Shown piece after piece: positions 32,701-39,635 of a stretch of 43,327 nucleotides of DNA. The position numbers were made by a program, and so were the translations under genes. The notes beneath the pieces were generated by a model, which was given only the letters and a program-made list of their open reading frames with translations, was not told the DNA's origin and ran no database searches. Source of the stretch: Dehalococcoidia bacterium (GTDB lineage Bacteria; Chloroflexota; Dehalococcoidia; SHYB01; SHYL01). How positions within the stretch are numbered: position 1 is the first letter of the stretch; every line of letters begins with the position of its first letter. The DNA is taken from contig SHYL01000006.1 of the NCBI GenBank assembly GCA_009692825.1, forward strand, positions 1-43,327, read 5' to 3'.

Positions 32701-34063
32701 AGTCATAACGCTCTTTCGGCAAATCTCTGTACGGATACGCGGTTTTGCACAGGTCATAAAGGTCGCTTTCGCTTATCTCTTCGCACGCGCAAGTGGCCAC
32801 CATCTGCTGTGCGAGCACATCCAAAGGCCAGTCGGGTATACGAAACGCGTCTAATTTCTTCTGACGTATCGCTCGCAGCAAAGCTAGGCACTCGATCAAT
32901 TCATCGCGTGTAAGCGGGAGCAACCGGCCTTTGGGTAAGCCACCCAGGAAGTGGCCTGATCGACCTACACGCTGGAGCAGCAGGCTTATGGAGTGGGGCG
33001 ACCCTATCTGGCATACGAGATCAACAGAACCAACGTCTATGCCGAGCTCCAGGGATGCCGTGGCGACGCACACCTTCACTTCGCCTTTCTTGAGTTTCTG
33101 CTCCGCATCTTTGCGTGTCGCTCGCGATAGGCTGCCGTGGTGTGCCACAACCATCGATTCGCCGAGCTTCTCTGAAAGCATGTGCGCCACGCGCTCAACT
33201 AGACGGCGTGTATTCACAAATAGAAGCGTGGTCTTATGCTCTTTGACCATTTCGGCTATACGCTCGATTGTTGCGTCCCATAGCTCGTGAGAGGCAATTG
33301 GACCGAGCTCAGACTCGGGCATCTCAATCTCAAGGTCCATCTCTCTGGAGTGTCCGGTATCCACGATGAGGCAGTCGGCTTTCCCATCTTTTGAAATATG
33401 CTTATTGCCTACTAGGAACCGCGCCATCTCCTCGATGGGCTTCTGCGTAGCGGACAGTCCTATGCGTGTAATCGGCGCGTCGGCAAGCCGGCATAGGCGC
33501 TCGACTGTTAGCGTCATGTGCGAGCCTCGCTTGGTGCTGGCGACGGCGTGTATTTCATCCAGGATAAGTGTCGCGGTGCTCTTTAGCGCCTTTCGTCCGC
33601 TCTCGGATGTCATCAGGATATACAGAGATTCAGGCGTCGTGATCAAAATATGGGGCGGCTTTTTCGCCATCGATAGCCGCTCGCTGGCAGGCGTGTCGCC
33701 CGTGCGTACTGCAGTGCGTATCTCCTGTAAAGGCACACCCATCTTTTCGGCGATAATTCGCATCTCGGCAAACGGCTCAGCCAGATTCTTTTGTACATCC
33801 GCCGAAAGTGCCTTCAGCGGCGATACGTAAACAACCTCAGTTTTGTCCTGTAGTGTGCCTGCCACCGCAGAGCGTATTAATTTGTCCAGACATATGAGGA
33901 ATGCCGCCAGTGTTTTACCTGAGCCGGTAGGCGCGGCGATAAGCGTATGCCTGCCCTGCGCGATAGCCGGCCAGCCTTGCTCCTGCGCAGGGGTCGGCTG
34001 GGCAAACCGCGATACGAACCACTCACGAACTATGGGATGGAATATTTCGAGTGAAAACGGCAA
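29741..34063 (-). CDS. lhr: Lhr-like superfamily II DNA/RNA helicase
   Basis: Large helicase-related repair protein of 1440 aa. Superfamily II motifs are Q-motif PTPAQEQGWPAIAQG, Walker A APTGSGKTLAAF (residues ~44-55), the LDEIHAVASTKRGSH DEIH box, LSATQKP and QRVGRSGHFLGG. The Lhr core continues with the winged-helix region, and the long C-terminal part (from ~residue 850) has the winged-helix domains of the Lhr CTD type. The start is TTG 34063, preceded by AAAAGGTGA at good spacing; no better ATG is upstream. Lhr proteins act as 3'-5' helicases in repair. It follows the PPOX gene by 23 bp. Confidence 0.94.
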   Translation of the reverse strand: MPFSLEIFHPIVREWFVSRFAQPTPAQEQGWPAIAQGRHTLIAAPTGSGKTLAAFLICLDKLIRSAVAGTLQDKTEVVYVSPLKALSADVQKNLAEPFAEMRIIAEKMGVPLQEIRTAVRTGDTPASERLSMAKKPPHILITTPESLYILMTSESGRKALKSTATLILDEIHAVASTKRGSHMTLTVERLCRLADAPITRIGLSATQKPIEEMARFLVGNKHISKDGKADCLIVDTGHSREMDLEIEMPESELGPIASHELWDATIERIAEMVKEHKTTLLFVNTRRLVERVAHMLSEKLGESMVVAHHGSLSRATRKDAEQKLKKGEVKVCVATASLELGIDVGSVDLVCQIGSPHSISLLLQRVGRSGHFLGGLPKGRLLPLTRDELIECLALLRAIRQKKLDAFRIPDWPLDVLAQQMVATCACEEISESDLYDLCKTAYPYRDLPKERYDSVLEMLSEGIDRGQGRRAAHIHRDAINGTLKGRRGSRLISITSGGAIPDNADYQVLLQPEGTFVGTVNEDFAVESLAGDVFLLGNASWKIRRVESGKVWVEDAQGSSPTVPFWLGEAPARTDELSAQVSELREGIDERLDKPAEAERWVQEQSGANIEASHQAVAYIVEGKRVLGVVPTSSKIVAERFFDESGGMQLVVHSPLGGRINRAWGLALRKRFCRSFDFELQAAATDDGINLSLGPQHSAPLQDIMLLVDTRTVEDAVEQAVLASPMFGTRWRWTSSRALMLLRHSGGRKVPAPLQRMRANDLLAAVFPAQTGCQDNNPGDIEVPDHPLVFESMRDCLTEAMNVAGLKDVLKLIEDGDIQIMARDTVQPSAFSHQILNAMPYAFLDDAPLEERRARAVTLPRALTTDSRDLGALSLEVIAEESDLAWPVARDADELHDMLLTLGALPFKDVETRCKGDVQEYQGWFDVLKRAGRAQTLTTLDRDVFWIATESGNLARAVYPGAKLEPSSDFKIKGDLPEQEESVITFVKTRAESIGPFTIASMADQLRLREGPVKIAVAAVEAGGSIMRGHFTAGVHEDEFCNRRVLERIHRGTMARLRKEIEPVPPSAFIDFLFHWQNAYQSTRITGEAGVAEVIDKLQGFEAPAIAWEAEILPQRVADYASLMLDKLSLTGEIVWGRFSRRKQPADDAAFRALTRTASLSLAVREDLRWLLDATPKDAHLSGDAKTILKILTDKGATFIPDLITASHILPVQVEDALRELIAAGYVSADGFTALRRLLSPLAKRSTRISRFHRRLRDHAGGRWFLLDAGEPSDDALEQRAVQLLRRYGIVFWEMLAREPMAPRWRDLLYTYRRMEARGEIRGGRFVSSYIGEQFALPEAVEALRKLKKDKNEPQMVEISACDPLNIVGVLTPGHRVPAIFGNKIAFRAGVPIVSLEGGDLRVITQADEQTMSQAKRLLEPRLSQVGVVQRPVLTICVI

Positions 34064-34086
34064 ATGTCACCTTTTGATCTAAGAAA

Positions 34087-34491
34087 CTATTTAGAAGCGG
34101 ATCCGGCAACCTTATCAGGTCTTATCGTAATTTTAACTCGTACGTCTGCTGAATCAGTGTTTACGTATTTGTCCAAGCCACGGTACTTTTTGGCGAACGT
34201 ATCGGCGTGAGTCTGCCCATTTTTCGCGTCCATGTCTATAACGGTACCCTGTATCCAGAGAGTGTTGTAGTTATTCTGCGGGTCGACTACGGAAAGCGCT
34301 ACGTTTGGATTTCGGCGCATGTTCTTTGCCTTCAGACGGTTCTGCTCTGTATTTATGAACAGATTCGTGCCGTCAGTGTCTATCCACAAAGGCGTAACTT
34401 GAGGCGTTCCATTCTTCATGATCGTCGCTAAGTGTGCGAGGACTGGCTTCTTTAGAAGCTCCACCGCTTTTTCCGATAATTTGGCTGCCAT
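34087..34491 (-). CDS. PPOX-fold putative F420-dependent oxidoreductase
   Basis: A 134-aa split-barrel protein of the pyridoxamine 5'-phosphate oxidase-like superfamily. It has AHLATIMKNGTPQVTPLWID near residue 20 and NRLKAKNMRRNPNVALSVVD around 58-78, the arrangement found in PPOX class F420-dependent enzymes of actinobacteria and Chloroflexota. Substrate is unknown. ATG 34491 is preceded by AAAGGAAG. The gene ends 23 bp upstream of lhr on the same strand, so it may be cotranscribed with it. F420 use is inferred from subfamily resemblance; FMN cannot be ruled out. Confidence 0.82.
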   Translation of the reverse strand: MAAKLSEKAVELLKKPVLAHLATIMKNGTPQVTPLWIDTDGTNLFINTEQNRLKAKNMRRNPNVALSVVDPQNNYNTLWIQGTVIDMDAKNGQTHADTFAKKYRGLDKYVNTDSADVRVKITIRPDKVAGSASK

Positions 34492-34571
34492 TTGACTTCC
34501 TTTATTAGACCAAACGTTTCAATAATTATATGCCTTATCCATGCAGATCCGCAATAACTTCCCTTCAAACA

Positions 34572-34601
34572 AAAGAGGGGCAGCTTACGCTGCCCCTCTT
34601 T
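34572..34601 (-). terminator. Rho-independent terminator of the solute-binding protein gene
   Basis: A perfect 13-bp stem (AAAGAGGGGCAGC with GCTGCCCCTCTTT, 4-nt loop) starts 20 bp after the stop of the ABC binding-protein gene. It is followed on the minus strand by TTTTGTTTG. It separates that gene from the PPOX-lhr pair and shows that the binding protein is monocistronic at its 3' side. Confidence 0.9.
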
Positions 34602-34621
34602 CTGATTTAACGGATTAAAAG

Positions 34622-36418
34622 TTACGGAGTTGTTCTTGGAGCGTCCGTAAGCCAGATGAATTCCTGAGGCCCTGTAAAGTTACGACCTGTCCTGACAACG
34701 AAGTTACGTGTTCTAGGACTGAGTACTGTGTAACCAGGTTCAGCGCCTGACCAGATGTTGTACACGTTAGTCATCTCGAAGTCCCACAACTGTTTTGCCT
34801 GCGTCCTTTGCTTTGCCGGGTCCACCGTCACCCTGATGTCCTTCAATAGCTGGTTGATCGCCGGATCATCTATGAATGACGTGTTGTGAGCTGAAGCTGG
34901 CGCAAACTTATATTGCGCGACAGCGTTCAAGCTAAGGTCGCCAAGAAGGAAGTGGTTCATGGTGAGCTCTGAATAGGTGCGCAGGAACCACTTGGTGTAG
35001 TAGCTCTGCGTGTCCAGCTGGGTCAGTTCAAACTCAAATCCATTGTCCTTCCATAGCTGCTGCATCACCTGAGCTAATGGAATGTAGCTGGAGCTGGCTC
35101 CAAATTCCAGTGACCCTGGCGCTTTAAATTTACCGCCGACCATTACTCCGGCATCTGTGAGCAATTTCTTGCCTTCAGTCGGGTTGTACTGGCCGTACTG
35201 GCCAAAGTCAGCAACTGTAAGCGGCTTGCCTGAGAAGAGGGGTCCCGGTACCGGTCCACCCCATACCCAGTTGCCTGTGATTGAAAGCTGCTTTGCGGCC
35301 TTTTCTTTGTCGAAGAGCATGCTGATACCTCGGCGTACTCTTATATCGTTCCACGGTGCTTTCTTTGTGTTGAACGCCAGCGCATTGAAGCTGGGCTGGC
35401 CTGAGAAGAAGACTCGCACATCTGGATTGGACTTGCCGAGCTGCTGGATGTGCTGCGTGCCGAGGCCGCTTCCGAAGTCAAGCTGGTTTGTTCTCATTGC
35501 CGCCAGGATTGTACCTGGATCCCCCATAACTATCATTGCGCTCGTGTCAAGGTAAGGAAGCGTCTTGCCATTGCCGTCCTTACGCCAGTAGTCCGGGTTG
35601 CGAATGAATGTTGCGCTGGCCCTGAATTTATATTCTTTCAATATGAACGGACCTGTGCCTATCATCATTGCAGCAGCGTGCCCGTTGCTTGCATTTATGA
35701 ATTCCGGAGACTCAATAACCTGTTGCGCTCCAAACAATTCGTTAAATGCCCAGGCGTTAGGCTCTTTCAGCTTTAGGACCACGGTATATTTGTCAGGAGC
35801 CGTCGCAGACTCAATCTGTGCATAAATTGCTGTTTGTACGGCATCCTTATCACTGTATCTCTTAATGTTAAAGAGGACGTCGTCAGCAACCATTTCCCTG
35901 CCTGTAGACGGAGCGACATTCTGAAACTTAATGCCCTTTCTCAGGTTGAAGGTATATGTCTTCAAATCGTCGGAAATGGTCCATTTCTCAGCGAGGGTCG
36001 GAGCGAAGTGTGTGAGGTCATCATTCAGGTTTGGCTCAAATGCGACCAGCTTCTCCGCTGCGTAGCGTGAGAAATAGATTATCGGGGAGCCGTCCTGATA
36101 TTTGGGATCGAGATCACCTAGTGAGTAAGTGCCGGACTCCGTATAGGTACCGCCATACCTAACGTTCTCGATTTCCGGCTTGGCTAAGGTCGCCCTGTCG
36201 ATAATAGTTCCTGTTGAACCAGATGGCGTCGGGACCTGCGAAATTGCAGTAGCTACCGCAGTTGTCGATGGCGCAGGCGCCGCTGTAGCCGCTGATGTTG
36301 CTTTCGCGGTTGGCTGTGGAGCCTGAGTGGCTTCCTCACCACCACCGCCGCATGCTGATAGCAATAGCGCCAGCAAAGAAGCGCAGGATGCTACAAGTAA
36401 AATTGACTTGCGTCTCAT
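34622..36418 (-). CDS. ABC transporter substrate-binding lipoprotein, family 5 (oligopeptide type)
   Basis: A 598-aa extracellular solute-binding protein of family 5 (oligopeptide, dipeptide, nickel, glycoside type). The N-terminus is a lipoprotein signal peptide with lipobox LSAC (Cys ~23) and a following GGGGEE. A Thr/Ala/Pro-rich linker (~30-65) tethers the mature domain. The SBP5 signature is seen in LAEKWTISDDLKTYTFNLRKGIKFQN, IRVRRGISMLFDKEKAAKQL and FNTKKAPWNDIRV. No permease or ATPase gene lies beside it, and it has its own terminator, so partners must be encoded elsewhere. GGAGGC is 8 bp before the start. Substrate is not predictable. Confidence 0.93.
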   Translation of the reverse strand: MRRKSILLVASCASLLALLLSACGGGGEEATQAPQPTAKATSAATAAPAPSTTAVATAISQVPTPSGSTGTIIDRATLAKPEIENVRYGGTYTESGTYSLGDLDPKYQDGSPIIYFSRYAAEKLVAFEPNLNDDLTHFAPTLAEKWTISDDLKTYTFNLRKGIKFQNVAPSTGREMVADDVLFNIKRYSDKDAVQTAIYAQIESATAPDKYTVVLKLKEPNAWAFNELFGAQQVIESPEFINASNGHAAAMMIGTGPFILKEYKFRASATFIRNPDYWRKDGNGKTLPYLDTSAMIVMGDPGTILAAMRTNQLDFGSGLGTQHIQQLGKSNPDVRVFFSGQPSFNALAFNTKKAPWNDIRVRRGISMLFDKEKAAKQLSITGNWVWGGPVPGPLFSGKPLTVADFGQYGQYNPTEGKKLLTDAGVMVGGKFKAPGSLEFGASSSYIPLAQVMQQLWKDNGFEFELTQLDTQSYYTKWFLRTYSELTMNHFLLGDLSLNAVAQYKFAPASAHNTSFIDDPAINQLLKDIRVTVDPAKQRTQAKQLWDFEMTNVYNIWSGAEPGYTVLSPRTRNFVVRTGRNFTGPQEFIWLTDAPRTTP

Positions 36419-36514
36419 AAATAACCGCCTCCAAAATTTAGACTATAAAACCCTGGCCATATTTTAGACTGTTACGTTACTATGAAAGAATTTGAAAGTC
36501 AATTTGACGAGTAA

Positions 36515-36523
36515 TGTTATACT
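36515..36523 (+). promoter_or_regulatory. Extended -10 promoter for the NIPSNAP-PPOX pair
   Basis: TGTTATACT forms an extended -10 (TGn before TATACT) 27 bp upstream of the NIPSNAP ATG. A -35 at 17-bp spacing is poor, as is common with extended -10 promoters. The AAGGAGG ribosome binding site follows. Confidence 0.5.
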
Positions 36524-36550
36524 CGCCCAAACTCTCGACAAGGAGGCTTA

Positions 36551-36877
36551 ATGATCTACGAATATCGCATCTATCATCTGATCCCCGGCGGCATGGCCAA
36601 AGAGCACGAACGTCTTGCGAAAGTAGCGTTTCCCCTTTTCGAAAAACATGGAATGAAGGTCGTAGGGTGCTGGACGAACCTCATCGGCGGTTCCAGCAAC
36701 CAAATCATCTATATGCTTGGCTACCCTGACCTGGCAGCACGCGAAAAATCATGGATGGCTTTCCAGGCTGACCCGGATTGGCAGAAAGAGCTAGCTGCGG
36801 CTGCAGCCAATCCACCTTACGTAGATCGCATCGATAACGTCATGCTGCGGCCAACAGCCTATTCCCCGATGAAGTAA
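36551..36877 (+). CDS. NIPSNAP-family protein
   Basis: A 108-aa ferredoxin-like alpha/beta barrel of the NIPSNAP type. It has the MIYEYRIYHLIPG start, KHGMKVVGCWTNLIG, and the MLGYPDLAAREKSWMAFQAD helix; each NIPSNAP family feature appears in order and the length fits a single domain. Bacterial members are often next to oxidoreductases but have no proven activity. A strong AAGGAGG lies 4 bp before ATG 36551. The next gene, another PPOX-fold protein, starts 7 bp after the stop, so the two form a small operon. Confidence 0.87.
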   Translation: MIYEYRIYHLIPGGMAKEHERLAKVAFPLFEKHGMKVVGCWTNLIGGSSNQIIYMLGYPDLAAREKSWMAFQADPDWQKELAAAAANPPYVDRIDNVMLRPTAYSPMK

Positions 36878-36883
36878 GAAGAC

Positions 36884-37279
36884 ATGTTTACTGAAAAAGA
36901 GATAGAGTTCCTGAAATCGCACCACACATTACGCCTTGCCACAGCATCCAAAACCGGCCAGCCAGACGTAACGCCGGTAAGTTACCATTTCGACGATACT
37001 TTTATTCAAGTTGGAGCGGTGGGCCGCGAAAAGACATTTAAGTACAAAAATGCCCTGGAAAATCAGAAGGCATCATTTGTAATTGATGACGATGTCCCCG
37101 CCGACACCTGGAAATCTGTAGGACTGAAGGTTCACGGCAATATAGAACTAGTCAATCTGCCGGACTGGCGCGGGCGTGCCCCTCACTTGCGTATAACACC
37201 GTTAGTTCACTGGAGCTGGGGCATCGATACGCCCGTTCTTATAGGGGGCAGGCCTTTTTTCAAAAGGACTAAGTGGTAA
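36884..37279 (+). CDS. PPOX-class F420-dependent protein (second copy)
   Basis: A 131-aa split-barrel protein. HHTLRLATASKTGQPDVTPV near the N-terminus and HLRITPLVHWSWGIDTPVL near the C-terminus match a PPOX class F420-dependent subfamily known from mycobacteria and Chloroflexota. It is distinct from the PPOX gene at 34 kb, so this is not a recent tandem duplicate. It is coupled to NIPSNAP upstream (7-bp gap). Its substrate is unknown. It ends 5 bp before the convergent thiDE fusion gene. Confidence 0.82.
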   Translation: MFTEKEIEFLKSHHTLRLATASKTGQPDVTPVSYHFDDTFIQVGAVGREKTFKYKNALENQKASFVIDDDVPADTWKSVGLKVHGNIELVNLPDWRGRAPHLRITPLVHWSWGIDTPVLIGGRPFFKRTKW

Positions 37280-37284
37280 GCATT

Positions 37285-38349
37285 CTAAACAGACGGTATC
37301 GGCTTAGGTTTCGGCAGTTCTTTTTTGAACATTCCGGCTAGCTTCGCTGCGCTGCCACGTACGTCTTTCTGAGACACTACCGCGCTTATGACGGCAGCCA
37401 TGTCCGCACCGTGTTTCAAAACTGACGGTAAGTTACTCTCGTTAATGCCGCCGATCGCTGCAACAGGCACGCTCACAGCTCGCTTTATCTCTTGCAAACG
37501 GGTGAGATCTGCAGGACGAGTGTCGTGTTTAGAGGTTGTGGGAAACAACCTGCCTACTGAAACATAGTCTGCCCCATCTGCCTCCGCCTGTTTAGCTTCA
37601 CTCACATTGTTTGTAGATACCCCAACCATGAAGCCTACCGGCGCAATCTTACGAACTTCTGCCAATGGCATATCCTTTTGTCCCACATGTACACCGTCAG
37701 CGCCTGACGACAATGCCAGGTCCAAATGGTCGTTCACGAAGAAGAGAATGCCTGATCCCTTGGTTAATTTTGCAATCGCCCGCGCAATCACAAGTTGAGC
37801 ACCTTTTTCGTTGGCCTTATCTCGCAGCTGAATAACTTTGGCTCCGCCTTCAATCGCCAGCGTAGTGATCTTGATGGGGTCACCCACACAAACTGAGGGG
37901 TCTATAATGACATAAAGGCCTTTCAGTTTCAGGCGGTTCTCAGCACGAAGGCAGATGCCAAACAATATCTTCTCAATATCGTAAAGCTCGAAGCGACACT
38001 TCTTTAAATCCTTAGCCGCCGGCCCATGGATAACTGATTTGATTTTTGACATTTCTTCGAGCGAGCGTAATGCTTCTTCAACACGTTTGGCATTAACCGT
38101 AACAAGCGTGGGCATCGAACCTGTGCGGGACTGCTGTTCTTCCGTGATAGCTCCAGGGTCGCCGGTTGCATCGCGTGCGCTTAATAAGGCGGCCGTCTGC
38201 TCGGAGTAAGCTATCCGCAAGAAATGGCGTATATCGGCGATGCGTGATGAAATTTCCTTGGAGGAGACAGCAAACCTTGCTACGTCTTCCAGAACACGCA
38301 ACCCTTCACTCGCACGATTAAGGTTAGCGTCTAATAGGCGTTCATGCAT
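37285..38349 (-). CDS. thiE: ThiD2-ThiE fusion: thiamine phosphate synthase
   Basis: About 354 aa. The N-terminal half (HERLLDANLNRASEGLRVLE, EEALRSLEEMSKI) matches the ThiD2-type domain often fused to ThiE, proposed to phosphorylate HMP-P. The C-terminal half is thiamine-phosphate synthase: GLYVIIDPSVCVGDP, AKVIQLRDKANEKG, FFVNDHLDLALSSGADGVHV, GQKDMPLAEVRK and PVAAIGGINESNL. The track's TTG start at 38367 adds six residues; ATG 38349 is preferred, but the upstream ribosome binding site is weak. The gene is convergent with the second PPOX gene. No TPP riboswitch is visible upstream. Confidence 0.9.
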   Translation of the reverse strand: MHERLLDANLNRASEGLRVLEDVARFAVSSKEISSRIADIRHFLRIAYSEQTAALLSARDATGDPGAITEEQQSRTGSMPTLVTVNAKRVEEALRSLEEMSKIKSVIHGPAAKDLKKCRFELYDIEKILFGICLRAENRLKLKGLYVIIDPSVCVGDPIKITTLAIEGGAKVIQLRDKANEKGAQLVIARAIAKLTKGSGILFFVNDHLDLALSSGADGVHVGQKDMPLAEVRKIAPVGFMVGVSTNNVSEAKQAEADGADYVSVGRLFPTTSKHDTRPADLTRLQEIKRAVSVPVAAIGGINESNLPSVLKHGADMAAVISAVVSQKDVRGSAAKLAGMFKKELPKPKPIPSV

Positions 38350-38390
38350 GGAAGAATTGTAGTACAAACAGGCACATCTAAAACCCTATG

Positions 38391-38603
38391 TCAGCTTACA
38401 GGCAGTGAAAATGAGAATGTGGAACCCTTATTTATCTCGCTGTCCATCCAGATGCCTCCATGCATCAACTCCACAAGACCTTTGACGATATACAAGCCTA
38501 GACCGGAGCCTGGAATGTCCCTTGTCTCAGGACGGCTGATGCGCTGGAATACAGCGAATATCCGGTCGCGGTCTTTAGCCGATACTGATTTATTAGTCTC
38601 ATT
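38391..38603 (-). pseudogene. Sensor histidine kinase C-terminal relic
   Basis: The minus strand codes for the tail of a HATPase_c domain: [37 protein letters not shown] (G2 box) and [20 protein letters not shown], then TGA at 38391. The G1 box expected just upstream (DxGxG) is degenerate (ETNKSVS), and stops bound the frame before it, so only about 70 codons survive. No HisKA, sensor or response-regulator gene is adjacent. It is a decayed fragment of what was probably a two-component locus; the fragment itself cannot be functional. Confidence 0.83.
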
Positions 38604-38722
38604 TTATCTCTATTTACTCAGCTGCTTGAGAATTAATCCCATTCTAACTCGTAGTTCCAATAATATGCTTGACACAGCTTTCATTCAATGTCGAATAGAA
38701 CATCGCCCTAACACCTAAGAAC

Positions 38723-38775
38723 TTTATATAACTAAAAGAGCCCTCCGATTCGGAGGGCTCTTTTAGTTATATAAA
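38723..38775. terminator. Perfect 25-bp inverted repeat, bidirectional terminator
   Basis: The left arm TTTATATAACTAAAAGAG plus CCCTCCG (38723-38747) is exactly complementary to 38751-38775, with a 3-nt loop (ATT). The inner GC-rich stem is followed in both directions by TCTTTTAGTT, so it can terminate on either strand. It lies 10 bp after the glycosyltransferase stop and is unusually long for a simple terminator. Confidence 0.85.
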
Positions 38776-38785
38776 GGTAAATTCG

Positions 38786-39547
38786 CTAACTCTTTTGAGA
38801 GATTCCTTCTTTTGACATTGTGGAGTCTACAGGCTTAGGAATACCACGAAACCTGAGCCGCATCAGACCTTCAATATCCGTTCGCACGGTACGGACTATC
38901 CGAACGCGCGTATCAGGATCATCCACCCACGTAACTGGTATTTCCTTGATTCGGTAACCATTTTTCGCGGCAATGATTAACAGTTCTGTATCCAGAAACC
39001 ATGTGGTATCCTTAACAAGCGGAATCAACTCATTTACGACACGCCTATTCATCGCTTTGAATCCGCACTGGGCATCTCTGAAAGATGTGAAAAACGTCAT
39101 ACGGATGAGAAGGTTGTAGCACCTTGAAATAAATTCGCGCTTCAGACCTCGTGTAACTCGCGAGCCTTTTGTCAGCCGGGACCCGATTGCGATGTCATAG
39201 CCTTCTTTATCAATTGCGTGAATCATGGGAGGGAAAGATTCGAGGCGTGTGCTAAGGTCTATATCCATAAAGCTAACAATATCAGCATTGCTTTCAATCC
39301 ACGCCTTCTTTAACGCCCGGCCGCGCCCTCTTTCCGGAAGGTGGTTGTAATCGATCTTGCCAGGGTATTTAGCCTTGTAACGCTTAGCAATCTCAAGGGT
39401 ACCGTCCGTGGAACCATTATCGGCGACTACTATCCGCCAATGATAGGCTCCCATGTTAGCCTGAAGAAAAGCATAGAGTTTATCTAGGCTAACCGGAAGG
39501 TCCTTCTCTTCATTTAATACTGGCAGAACTATATCTACAGAAGTCAT
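38786..39547 (-). CDS. Family 2 glycosyltransferase, dolichyl/polyprenyl-phosphate sugar synthase type
   Basis: About 253 aa from ATG 39547. The track starts at 39667, but the family's N-terminus (MTSVDIVLPVLNEEKDLP) begins at 39547, and a TATAAT lies 9 bp upstream. GT-A motifs are VVADNGSTDGTLEIAKRY, FMDIDLST (DxD), IAIGSRLTKGSRV and QCGFKAMNRR, typical of the dolichyl-phosphate-glucose/mannose synthase branch. It has no C-terminal membrane domain. It probably transfers a hexose to a lipid carrier. The upstream GalT-like gene and galU at 1 kb suggest nucleotide sugar use, but the acceptor is unknown. Confidence 0.87.
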   Translation of the reverse strand: MTSVDIVLPVLNEEKDLPVSLDKLYAFLQANMGAYHWRIVVADNGSTDGTLEIAKRYKAKYPGKIDYNHLPERGRGRALKKAWIESNADIVSFMDIDLSTRLESFPPMIHAIDKEGYDIAIGSRLTKGSRVTRGLKREFISRCYNLLIRMTFFTSFRDAQCGFKAMNRRVVNELIPLVKDTTWFLDTELLIIAAKNGYRIKEIPVTWVDDPDTRVRIVRTVRTDIEGLMRLRFRGIPKPVDSTMSKEGISQKS

Positions 39548-39635
39548 ATCAGACTGATTATAGGCTAAATATCGCTCTCGGCCTAATGCTGAGCAACTGT
39601 TAGCGCGTTTTACTGCTATCTGGTAGACCAGCAGC

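Larger units (their letters stand above)
38368..38785. other. 418-bp gap: histidine-kinase relic plus terminator, otherwise empty
   Basis: Between thiE and the glycosyltransferase gene there is only a minus-strand histidine-kinase C-terminal fragment (38391-38603) and a 25-bp inverted repeat (38723-38775). The middle 120 bp show no open frame that resembles a known protein. The 124-aa plus-strand ORF listed at 38344 is the shadow of the kinase relic. Confidence 0.7.

Noticed and set aside
38344-38718. 124-aa plus-strand ORF in the gap after thiE
   Set aside because: The minus strand of the same DNA encodes a recognisable histidine-kinase tail, so the plus ORF is its shadow.
38368-38722. TPP riboswitch upstream of the thiE fusion
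   Set aside because: No THI-box sequence or paired core was found; the region contains the kinase relic instead.
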